A stretch of 64,000 bases of DNA, taken from Campylorhamphus procurvoides (taxonomy: Eukaryota; Chordata; Aves; Passeriformes; Dendrocolaptidae). The position numbers and the translations under genes were made by a program. Below, piece by piece: positions 51,961 to 61,215 of this stretch (the first letter of the stretch is position 1; each line of letters begins with the position of its first letter). The notes under the pieces were generated by a model. It did no database searches and was not told the DNA's origin. It worked only from the letters and a program-made list of their open reading frames with translations. The stretch spans positions 293,108-357,107 of the forward strand of contig WBMV01007522.1 of NCBI GenBank assembly GCA_013396655.1, written 5' to 3'.

Positions 51961-53732
51961 CCTCAACGTGAGTAAAATTCAAGCGCACCTCCCAGCTGAA
52001 TGACTGACTCCCTTTCATCATACTGGATTTCATCACCTCCATTGTACTTTCTGTACGTTTGCCACAGCGTTTCAAAATGGTGCTTCTGTGACCAAAGAAG
52101 ATGATGCTTCCCATACGGCAGGACTGTTGACCAGACCTCTGGCTGTGAAAAGTAGTACCTGGATAAACCAGGAGTGCAGCTTCTACTCTTTATTATGTAG
52201 TTTGCTGCCATGCAGCAGTCCAATTTACCAAGAGATGAAATAAACAGTAAAACTGAATTAATTTTTAAAGTTCGGCTTGCATGCTTCTTTGCTCTTTGTT
52301 TATTCTTTCATTTTAGCCAACTGGGAAATGAAAACCAATGGAGTCAGTTTCACTTTTGTTTTTATTTGGTTTCAATTTTATCCTCAAGTTTTGCTTTCAT
52401 CTTTTTCTTGTAACACTGTTGGGATTTCAGATGCCACAGGCAAGCTTTCAGTAATTTGAAAACATTAGTCTCCTATCCTGCCTGTTTTCCTATTGTGGAA
52501 TTACTTTTATTTTACATAAAGTTTTTAAGATGCTGTCACAATTTTGGAAAGCGTTTGGGGGAGGGGTGTGTTTAGTTTTGATTTTACAAAGTTATATGAC
52601 TAGTCCAATTAAATTCAGTACTTCAGTATTTTCCACTTGATTCATCTCAGTTGTATATCCATTTACATGATTCAACAACACACCTTAACAGAGCAGTCAG
52701 CACAAAAGCCCACATCATGCGCCAAATGTGTGTTATACATATATATATACCCATGAAGTGCACACAGAGACCTAAATTTACTGCTACCCTAATTTATTAA
52801 ACAACTAAGGCATTATCTTGCTTAGATAAAGCTGTAAGAGGCTTGCCTGGAATGCTGTCAAGCAATGTTCAATATCAACAGAAATATTACAGTACAGGCT
52901 TTGTCTTCTGTGCACTCATCAGGCCCTTCAAGTCACATACATCCCTCCATTCATATCAAAAAGCAGAAGTTAACCACACTTCAGACTAAGCAACTCTTCC
53001 TTCTTTTATGTTGTATCAATGTTAAGTATCTAAGTCCTTAAAAGCAAAATAATTTTACAGCAAAAGGGAAATGGCTAGACAACATGCACTGTCACGTGCA
53101 GTTCAAAACAAAGGACATATTTAAACACTTCTGCTTTGCCACACCTTAACTCCATTCTTAACACCAGAGATATGCTGGGAGCTACCAACCAAGCACATAA
53201 AGATTAGCTGAGAAACTATCAAACTGCAACCTGCTCTACTCTTTAATAGCCAGGAATATGGAAATTATTACTTCCAAGCTTATCTTGGAAGCTAGCAATC
53301 TATAGAGCAACAATTGAAGGTTAAAATAACTTAAGAGTTAAAATTTAGTTCTGCACCTGGGGTGAAACAACATGCCACATGTCCAAGCTGCAACAAGATA
53401 AAATGTTTGCCTTGTACTCAAGAAGACTGTACATTTGCTGCAATCTGCCCTCAGGCAAACAAAGGGGTCAGAAGATTTTCAATATACACAAAGCTGGTCT
53501 TGCAGTATATTACACATTAAGAAAGTAAACATTACTGTATTAGTTACAATTTTTTTTTCTTCCTAAGTAATTTAAAAAACCACTAATTTTTCATCAGCTT
53601 CCAAGACATTGAAAACATATCTGGCACTAACTGGAAGAGCAAGTTTTAAAACTTTTTAACAGTTTATCAATTAAAAATCTGTCCTGTACAATATATTATT
53701 TATGCTGCATACAAAACACTTAATTTTATATT

Positions 53733-53786
53733 TTTACATATATGTTGATACATATGTCTGCATATATGTATTTATATACATATAGG
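53733..53786. repeat. AT-rich imperfect (ATAT/ACAT) repeat
   Basis: Alternating TACATATATG and ATACATATGT words over about 50 bp in IRF2 intron 1. Similar short AT tracts occur at 26330-26440, 52735-52752 and 57186-57216. Confidence 0.5.
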
Positions 53787-56010
53787 CCAACATTAAGCTC
53801 TAAACTGTTAACATGGTTTCCCTTCCACTAACTGCCCATTGTTAATTTCAGTTTTTCTTAGTGGCTATGGTAATCTATTTTAATCTTAACACATGAGTTC
53901 ACACATAGTCAATACATGGAGGAACCTTCATACAGTTCCAACAAAACCTCTGGGGGAAAAGAAAACACCCAACCCAAGGGGAAATTATTCAATTACACCA
54001 AATTATTTTTTCCTTATTTTTCCATTTTTTTGTTATTCGTACACTGTACCCAGAATCCTTCTAGCTTGCTTATTTGTGTTTTGGTTTTGCACTTGAGATC
54101 TCAAAGGACAAACCAGAATATGTTTTGCACTAATCCCAGTTTATAGCAGCATAAGCTACAATAAAACTTCTGTAAACACTGCCTTATGGTCTATGCCCTC
54201 AATATCATGATCATTGTAGGCCTTTGAAGAATCAAGTTTCAAAAGAGTAATTCTTTACAAACAAGTCACAGAGATAAGTAAAAGTAACACATGATAAGTT
54301 TTATGACTTTACCCACAAATGGACCATGACTTCCCATACAAGATGCACAAAATACAAATTAAAGTTCTAATCTGCAAATATCAGAAGAATTTTGCAGGGG
54401 TACCACACCAATGCAATGTTAAATGCACACAGGATGCACTTAACCTTACTGTAATTACTGTCAGGTTAACAAGTGCAGGGGTAACAAGCACAGATTAAAC
54501 AGCATCATCATAGACATTTTTTTTTTCTGGAAATTTCGTAAGATCTTATGCCACAAGATTCACATGACAAAGGACAATAGGCAGTCTTGCTTCTCTGTGT
54601 TATCTGCAAATGGACCGTAGCTTATGCTTCTCAGTGGAAGTTTTTAGCAGTTTTCAGCAATAGTTCTTGATCAGCATCTTCAGCAATTCTTTGTGGACCA
54701 TCAGTGCCCAAAATTTGATACTGAACTGTTCTGACTTCTAAGCTGCATAGCAAGTTTCTCTCCCACAGACTGCCTAATCACTCGTGAACCCAAATAAACT
54801 CCTGACACACACATAGTGGCCATGAGCACCACAATTCATGTATTGTAGGACAAACACCTGTTGTTTTGAAGCTACCTCCCAATGTTTTATTCAGATCTCA
54901 TTTATCTTACTTATTCACTATCTTCATGACAGTAATTTTAAAGAATATCCCCAAAACCCCTTCAGTCATGTCTTTTCCACGCTACTTACTCTTTCAAAAA
55001 AGCACCTTCATACTCTTGACCATCTCTGACATCCTTCTCTGCAGCTCAGCAACTTTCACTACATCCTGAATCCGGAGAAGGGAGCATCACAGATTTATAA
55101 TGGCACAATGATGTTTTCTATTTCTATTTTTACTCCTTCCTAATAATTCCTAACCTGCCCTCTCATTTCTAAGCCACATCTTGGCACAGAGCTGATTTTT
55201 TTCATTGGATTATTAAGTAAGAAGTCAGTTCACACTTCATCCTTGAGTATAGAAAGCTAAGATTGCGCTACCTTCCATGTGCATTACACTTACATTGGTC
55301 TGTACTGAAGATCATCTGCAAACTTACATCTGGACTTCCAATACAAGATTCTTCTGCAGACTTTGGGATTTTTATGCTCTGAATGAATTAATACAGAAAG
55401 CAAACTTGTTAAATCACCATGACCTAGCCCTTCTTCCAATCCCTGAACAGCATAGACTATGGGCAGACTTGGGAGGACGGGGTACAACCAGCAATCTCCT
55501 TTCACAGAGCAAATTGATCCCACCCTGAAACTGGCCCTGTGTTAATAAGGACTGTATCAACCAGACAACAGCTCAGCAATACCTTTAGATCATGCTAGGA
55601 GAGTCATGACGCACAACTCCTTGGCAACAAAAGTTGGGCCTAGTGGCCTAGTCTTTGTCAATGTATCACATTTATACCTCCAATCACTAGTGTCATTCAC
55701 TAATCCCTGGCAAACAAACAAGGAAACAAAAATGCCCATCCTTGAGTTCTCGGTTTCCCCAGAAACCCTGAAAAACTCACAGCTCATTTGTCACTTTCTG
55801 TTCCTGGAACACTAAGGCAGACCTACACAAGGAGTTACACACAACAAGCAATGTACAAGCAACTTTCTATTTTAAGTTTATCCAAAACTCTTCTACAAGG
55901 ATCACCTTCTGCTTTCTACTTCATCCTTCTCAATGGTTCATCCATTACACTGTCTTACAGACACTTCACTTCAGGAAAAATTCTTCAACATGCTCGCTCC
56001 TTAAAAAAAC

Positions 56011-56798
56011 CCAGAAAAAGCCTCCTTCAAGGGAATCTGCTTAAAACTCTTCCTCAGTAAAGTCAGGCTCAAAGAATTTGTTTCACTCTGCTGCTATGAC
56101 TTTATCTTCCTTGGGCACTCCTTCTAAGCACAGATCACTTATCAGCAGGCTTCCTGGTTTTGATGCACCTCAAAGAGGAGTTTCTAATTGTTTTCCTGCC
56201 TTTAGCAGCTTGTTCCCTTGCTCTTTTTGGCTAAGCTTACTGTGTTTAACACAGATTATATGCTCTTTTCCACCTTTCTTGTTTGAAGACAAAACTTCAA
56301 CGTTTGAAAAATGCCTTTTTTTCCCTGTTTTACTTTGCCTGTCAATCTGATCAGCTTTTCTGGTATTTCTTACCATGTTGCTATGCAATTGCTCTGAGCC
56401 TTTACTATTAGTGGCTTTGATTAATAATATGCCACTTGTAACTATTTGACACTTTTGACTGCCTCTCACCATTTAATTAATTTTTCTCTTTGCTTTATGA
56501 AGATTTACTTTGGAAAACAACATGGCCACAACAACTGTTGGCTTTATTGCTCCTGAAGCAACATTGCGTTTAAGGCCATTGTGAGCACTGTCACATCAGA
56601 ACTGGCTGGGATTTCAAATGCAAAATTCTGAACTGAATTCTTGCTGGCCAGTACCTAGTCCAGAGTGGCTAGCCACAGAGTATCTGTACAAGCTACACCT
56701 ACAAAGTATGCTTTTTTTGCACCTGGGCAAATTTCATGTTGGAGCATGACATAATTATGTGAGGGCAACTGAGACTTTCCATTAACAATCGTATTTCC
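56011..56798 (-). pseudogene. Unidentified decayed coding-like sequence
   Basis: I do not recognise the gene. On the minus strand, 56798-56547 is 84 codons in one frame with a single stop. It includes GNTIVNGKSQLPSHNYVMLQ, AKKAYFVGVACTDTLWL and SVQNFAFEIPASSDVTVL. After a frame change, 56583-56011 is 191 codons with only four stops (after KIN, TPL, AAE and EEF), including KATNSKGSEQLHSNMVRN, SKTGKKRHFSNVEVLSSNKK, ISDLCLEGVPKEDKVIAAE and NKFFEPDFTEEEF. In AT-rich random sequence about 11 stops would be expected in 191 codons. The composition (Lys/Ser/Glu-rich, then acidic) looks like a real protein. A retroposed processed pseudogene inside IRF2 intron 1 is the simplest reading, but chance or a transposon ORF cannot be excluded. 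Confidence 0.35.
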
Positions 56799-58550
56799 TA
56801 TACCTGTAGCTTGTCTATGCTCCCTTAATATATGTCAGTTGTTGCCATCACCTTGGTTGGGCAGACAGCCATATAGCCCTGATCTTCATTCTTCTTATAC
56901 AGGCCTAGAACATCAATTCATGAGAGCCTGTGCTACTTCCGCAAACAGTTATTTCCTCTTGAACAAAACGTATCTCACTTCATGCACATGCCAGCTCCTC
57001 TATCCTCTCTATGCTTGTCTCTACAATATCTGAACATTCGCAAATTTCTGATGCTCCCAACTGTTATATCATTGAGATGTTTTAATACAATGGGGAAGAT
57101 GCATCTCTTCACGAGAGGATGTATCATGGCAAACTTTACATTCTTCACCTGTGAGCTTTTCCCCACTGTTTGCTTTTTAACCTTATATTAATATATACAG
57201 TGTATATATATGTAAATGTTTTCATTTAAGGTATACATAGCCTGGCTGCAAATTTATTTACATAAAGCCTAGTCTTCTAGTGTAAACTCTTTCTATTCCA
57301 AAAATATTTCCATTTCTTCTTTAATCTTAGCTCCCTTTCTTTTCCCCATAATTTTCTCAACTCTGACTTCACTTGGTCCCACATATCAAAGGCCTTCACA
57401 CAATGGAGAATGAGGCCTTTAACCTAACAGCCTGCATGTTACTTCTCATACCTCTTGGCTACCCTTTTCCATGTAATGTGGCCTGTGATGAACAGCTCTT
57501 CTCTAGAGACTGACTTGACATCTTCTGAAACCTGACCCTTCTGTAGTCAGCAAGTAACCAGGTGGCAGTGCTGAGACATGTGCCAAATTTATGGCTGACT
57601 GCTCTACATACATCTGCCGACCCACTGGGACCCCGAGCCTCAGAGAGGTAACACAGGGCTCAGCAGGCCCACACCTGGCCATGCCCGTGCTGTGCTCAGG
57701 GACTGCAGTGTGGCACATGACCATGATACTGTGTCAAAGGAGTCCCGCTCTCACACCTTCCACCACCCTTTACCAAACCGCAGCACACAAGGGGCATCTG
57801 AAGTAATTCCCCAGTGGGATGTTACTAACAGGGGCCAGAGAAAGATACTGGTGTCTCCACAGGGGCTGGTGGCATGGAAAGACTGCAATCTGGACTGAAG
57901 CCATCGGCTTCACAGACTCTACTACTTTTATGTCACTGATTCTGTACTAGGGTGAATTTAATGTTGCTGCTCCACTCAACTCTCTTTTTATGGCATAAAC
58001 ACAAGCACTCTGTAAAAGTTACTGTATGCAAACCCCTTACGACTGAAATAAAATAACTGTAAACATGCTGTATTTCATCTCCAGAAACTAAGGTTGTAGT
58101 TTACAACTGCTCATACCTTCAAGAGACGGCTGTCTGCAAGGCTTTAGCATGGTAAGCTGGACTATAAATTATAACACTAATCAGAAGGAAAGTTTTCTGC
58201 ATTCTGAAATTCCTTTATCTGAGCTCTGTACCTAAATAAGTAAGACTAAGACACCGACTTTGTTGTTTAGGTGCTCACGCTAATCAACCCGGGAATTAAA
58301 ACACCTATGTATCTCTGTGAACCCGGGCCGCGGGATCCAGCTCTTCGAATACGCTCAACTTTGACCCCAGAGGTCGCAAGGCGCTTGGAATTTGGCCTTC
58401 CGCGCTGCGCACAAACAAAACCTGGGTTCCCAAATTCCCGCGGGGGCAGGCGCCCGGGGCTGGGGCTGGGCCTGGCTGGCAGCACAGCGCCCGGCACAGG
58501 GGCCGTGCCCGCCGCTCCTGCCGGGGCAGCGCCCGCCGCCTTCCCCCTTC

Positions 58551-58606
58551 NNNNNNNNNNNNNNNNNNNNNNNNNNNNNNNNNNNNNNNNNNNNNNNNNN
58601 NNNNNN
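58551..58606. other. Assembly gap (56 N) in the CpG island
   Basis: A run of 56 N is flanked by CCTTCCCCCTTC on the left and CGCCGCCCCGC on the right. The gap sits in the most GC-rich part of the IRF2 promoter and its true length is unknown. Any reading frame drawn across it is meaningless. Confidence 0.99.
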
Positions 58607-58780
58607 CGCCGCCCCGCACACGGAAACGGCGCCAATGCGGGGAAATAAAATAAAAATTAGACAACAAAAAACCCACACAAATAGAAAAAAAAAAGAGAAA
58701 ATAATTCAAAATTACCTTGTCGGCCCGTTTTCGCGGCCCTTATGTAATTCCTCAAGGTTACCGCCGTTGCCAGGGGACGC

Positions 58781-58797
58781 GAAATGGAAATGAAAAC
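58781..58797 (+). promoter_or_regulatory. ISRE / IRF-binding element in the IRF2 promoter
   Basis: The plus strand reads GAAATGGAAATGAAAAC. It contains an exact GAAANNGAAA core (58781-58790) followed by a third GAAA at 58792. This is the recognition pattern of IRF proteins and of ISGF3. IRF2 promoters in mammals are known to be interferon- and IRF1-responsive through such sites, so an element here fits auto- or cross-regulation. Its exact place relative to the transcription start is unknown; it could fall inside exon 1. Confidence 0.6.
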
Positions 58798-58847
58798 AGG
58801 CGCTGAATAATCGCGGGAGCAAAACTAAAAGTTGAGTGCCTCCGCCC

Positions 58848-58855
58848 GGGCGGGG
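58848..58855 (+). promoter_or_regulatory. GC box (Sp1-type)
   Basis: The motif GGGCGGGG lies in the CpG island within 60 bp of the ISRE-like element, next to an inverted CCGCCC at 58842-58847. It is typical of TATA-less CpG-island promoters. Confidence 0.45.
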
Positions 58856-59000
58856 AGAGGGCCAGATCGAAAGCAAAACAAGGAGAGGAAGCGGCGAGGC
58901 CGGCGGCGCTTGGAAATCCCCCCGCCTGTGTGTCCGCCGGGCCGGGCCGGCGGGGGCAGGGCTGCGGCGGCGGGCAGGGCCGGGCAGGGCACGGAGCAGC

Positions 59001-59080
59001 ACGGAACACAGCGGAACGGCACAGCACGGAGCGGCAGGGCACGGAACACAGCGGCGCGGCACAGCACGGAGGGGCAGGGC
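59001..59080. repeat. 40-bp tandem duplication, GCACGG-rich
   Basis: Two adjacent 40-bp units, 59001-59040 and 59041-59080, match at 37 of 40 positions. They continue into shorter ACGGC/GCACGG reiterations up to about 59106. The run is built from the words CACGGA, CAGCGG and GGCAGGGC. It explains the long low-complexity ORFs seen here on both strands. Confidence 0.85.
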
Positions 59081-59320
59081 ACGGCACGGCACGGCACGGA
59101 GGGGCACAGAGCTCCGCCACCGCCCCCGGCCCGGCCCGGCCCCCGCTTTGGCTCCCGCAGGCCCCGCAGCGCTGCCCGGGGAGCGTGGCGGGGACGGAGG
59201 GGCAGTGTGGAGCGGCGCACGGCTCCGAGCAGGCTTTCCCCAAGGGTAATGCCGGCCGCACCCTGCCGCGGGGGGCCGTGGGCTCGGGCTGGGTCACACG
59301 CGTGCTGCGGCTGTCACGGG

Positions 59321-60012
59321 CTTTGGGGAAGCACAGTGTCACAGTTCCACAGCCAGGACGGTGTCAGGCCCTCTGAACACAGCGAGTCTCGAGCAAGTGG
59401 GTCACTCCAAGAGAGAGAGCTCTTGGACCCCAACAGATTCTGTAAACCGAGGCTATGTAGAGACCAAGGGTGTTCTGCAGAATGTTGATAATCCCAATTC
59501 AAACGACAGCATACAAAACTGATCGAGGAGAGGCTGCAATGTGCCATTCCTAGCCCTAGCCATAAGCAATAAAGGCCCCAAGCACTTGGGGACCAGAGGG
59601 GATACAGAATGTAGTCATACTAAAGGTGTTATCTATGGAGACAGGTGCATGCACGTCTCTCACATGCACACATGCCTATACATATGCTATATGCATGCAC
59701 ATACTTGGGTAAGCAAGCTGTATAGCCACATGTGCTGCTACATGATGCACAGCTGTCAGGGGTAGGAGGAATGCCGGGACAGGAGGGGTTTGCAGGGGGT
59801 GGCACAGCAGCTAGGTTAAGGAGCTGTGTACTCTCCAGATGGATAGCAAATGAAGGGGAAGGTGTTGGCCGGGTGCTGTGAGCTGTGAGGACCCTCTGTG
59901 GGGGCAGCCCTGGACATGCAGAGGACACTGAGCTATCAACAAGGTAGGGAGTCCATCCTTGTGGGTGATGAGTCCTTGTGTTTTGAAAAGGCTCTCCTTG
60001 CACTGAGAACAT
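59321..60012. other. Upstream flank of the CpG island
   Basis: No gene recognised. It includes a purine-pyrimidine alternating stretch rich in GCATGCAC and ACATATGC words at about 59645-59705. Confidence 0.55.
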
Positions 60013-60125
60013 AATCACAAAATAATTTAGGTTGGAACAGACTCCTGGATGTCAGGAATCTACCACCTCCCAAAAAATGCTGGGGCCTAGTATGTTGCTG
60101 TGGTCCATGCGTGCACCAGTGAACT
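60013..60125 (-). mobile_element. CR1 LINE 3' fragment, minus orientation
   Basis: The plus strand reads CACAAAATAATTTAGGTTGG then AACAGACTCCTGGATGTCAG, a worn reverse complement of the CR1 3' terminus. It lies upstream of the IRF2 promoter. Confidence 0.6.
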
Positions 60126-60679
60126 AAGAAAAGGCAAGGAAGAGGTTTTCCAAGCAGGATGTAGGGTGCCATGCTGAACAGTAAAATCACTTCTCCAGCG
60201 GTATGGAGAGGTTCACCACTGATGTGCTCAGGTTCTTAGAGCAGCTGCACAGGAGAAGCAAGGAAGGGTCATATTCACATGGCAAATATTCCCAGATACT
60301 TCCAGAAGAGAAGAGACCAGCAGGACTGTTTCCATGTAGCCACAGTGGAATAAGAATGAGGGACATGGCATGCCTGACTTTGAATTGGCCTGTTGACTGA
60401 ATAGATGTACAGGGAACAGAGATAATCAGCAGGACATGGGAGTGACAGGACACAGCTTGTGTAGAAGGGTCAGACTAGGGCTGTGTCTATAGGGAAAGGG
60501 GCCATACACTCCATGCCAATAAAAGGAGAAAAATCAGCAAACTCCAGCAACTAAAGCCAAATTTTTATAGACTGAAGGTCTAACTAGGAAAACAGTAGGG
60601 TATTAATGCTCTCTGACCAGGATGGAGGCAATTAGTATGCCAGGTTCAATTAGATAGCACTAAAGTGATTGAAAGTGAG

Positions 60680-61215
60680 AAATTTCTAACCAATTTGTTC
60701 CCACCCAGAAATAAGATCTTGCAGGCGCAATAACTCATGGAAGAATTGGTTAGGCACTCAAAAACTGTCACAAAGTTGGTGGAACATGCCAGAATGGGAA
60801 GGGCTGCAATATGCCTCCCCATGATGACTCTGGCCCACGTGTAACAGAAATGGCAAAGATCCAGAGAAGAACAACAAACATAAAGAAAAATATGGAGTGA
60901 CCCTGACGTTAGAGTGATTCAAGGATTCAAGTGACCAGGATTATATAGGATGGAGAAGTGATAACAGAAAACAGGCAGACCACAATCATGAGTAGAGAGG
61001 AGTAGGGGTGGATTATTTGCTTTCTTTTCAAATATAAGGACTAGAGAGCATCAAGAGAAACTAGCAGGTGGCAGAAGACGTGGATCTTCATGCAACGGGT
61101 AATTAGACAATGGGACATCCTGTTTCGAGGTGCCAATAGTTCACAGGAGTTCCAAAAAAAGCACATGTACACATTCACAGAAGGCAACCCATGGGGTTTA
61201 TTAAATGTAAAGACA
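60680..61215 (+). mobile_element. Old CR1/L3-like LINE body fragment
   Basis: Pieces such as ATCCAGAGAAGAACAACAAA, then AATATAAGGACTAGAGAGCA with TCAAGAGAAACTAGCAGGTG, and GGGTAATTAGACAATGGGAC follow, in order, the text of CR1/L3-type elements. The copy is heavily decayed and its edges are uncertain. Confidence 0.5.

Larger units (their letters stand above)
40959..58715 (-). other. IRF2: IRF2 intron 1
   Basis: About 17.8 kb of AT-rich sequence between the proposed exon 1 donor and the exon 2 acceptor. It holds the exon-like block at 49165-49267, a possible CR1 scrap at 51735-51960, AT-rich simple repeats and the coding-like decayed stretch at 56011-56798. ORFs of 110-154 codons at 44319-44780, 45611-45984 and 47131-47595 show no recognisable protein. 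Nothing else was identified. Confidence 0.5.
18080..58870 (-). other. IRF2: IRF2 transcription unit (extent inferred)
   Basis: This is the inferred extent of the IRF2 pre-mRNA, about 41 kb on the minus strand. The eight coding exons (19112-40948) are read directly from the sequence. The 3' end is placed just past an AATAAA hexamer (minus strand, 18100-18105), giving a 3' UTR of about 1.0 kb, close to the mammalian length. The 5' end is placed in the CpG island because mammalian IRF2 has a non-coding first exon, and a plausible donor lies at 58716. Estimated intron sizes are 17.8, 5.3, 0.6, 2.4, 3.3, 2.9, 5.0 and 1.4 kb for introns 1 to 8. The coding part is certain; the two ends are inference. 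Confidence 0.75.
58716..58870 (-). other. IRF2: Candidate IRF2 exon 1 (non-coding)
   Basis: Mammalian IRF2 starts with a short non-coding exon followed by a very long intron. Within the CpG island the best donor I find on the minus strand is GCCGACAAG|GTAATT, which would end the exon at 58716. A start near 58870 is only an estimate from typical 5' UTR length. Competing donors are GGCG|GTAACC (about 58757) and AGC|GTGAGC (about 58272), and part of the real exon could lie in the N gap. Confidence 0.35.
58270..59320. promoter_or_regulatory. IRF2: CpG island, IRF2 promoter region
   Basis: About 1 kb of sharply GC- and CpG-rich sequence stands out from AT-rich surroundings and lies upstream of the first coding exon of IRF2. 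It contains GC boxes (for example GGGCGGGG at 58848-58855), an ISRE-like element, a short GC-rich tandem repeat and a 56-N gap. CpG-island promoters are usual for broadly expressed genes such as IRF2. Several long overlapping ORFs here on both strands follow from GC richness and low-complexity repeats and are not counted as genes. A divergent plus-strand transcript is possible but unsupported. Confidence 0.8.

Noticed and set aside
58267..58793. ORFs of 107-134 codons spanning the N gap
   Set aside because: They are translated across 56 unknown bases and have no homology; not evidence of a gene.
58758..59488. Long ORFs of up to 218 codons on both strands of the CpG island
   Set aside because: They overlap in all frames, are Arg/Pro/Ala/Gly-rich low complexity, and are explained by high GC with few stops and by the GCACGG repeats.
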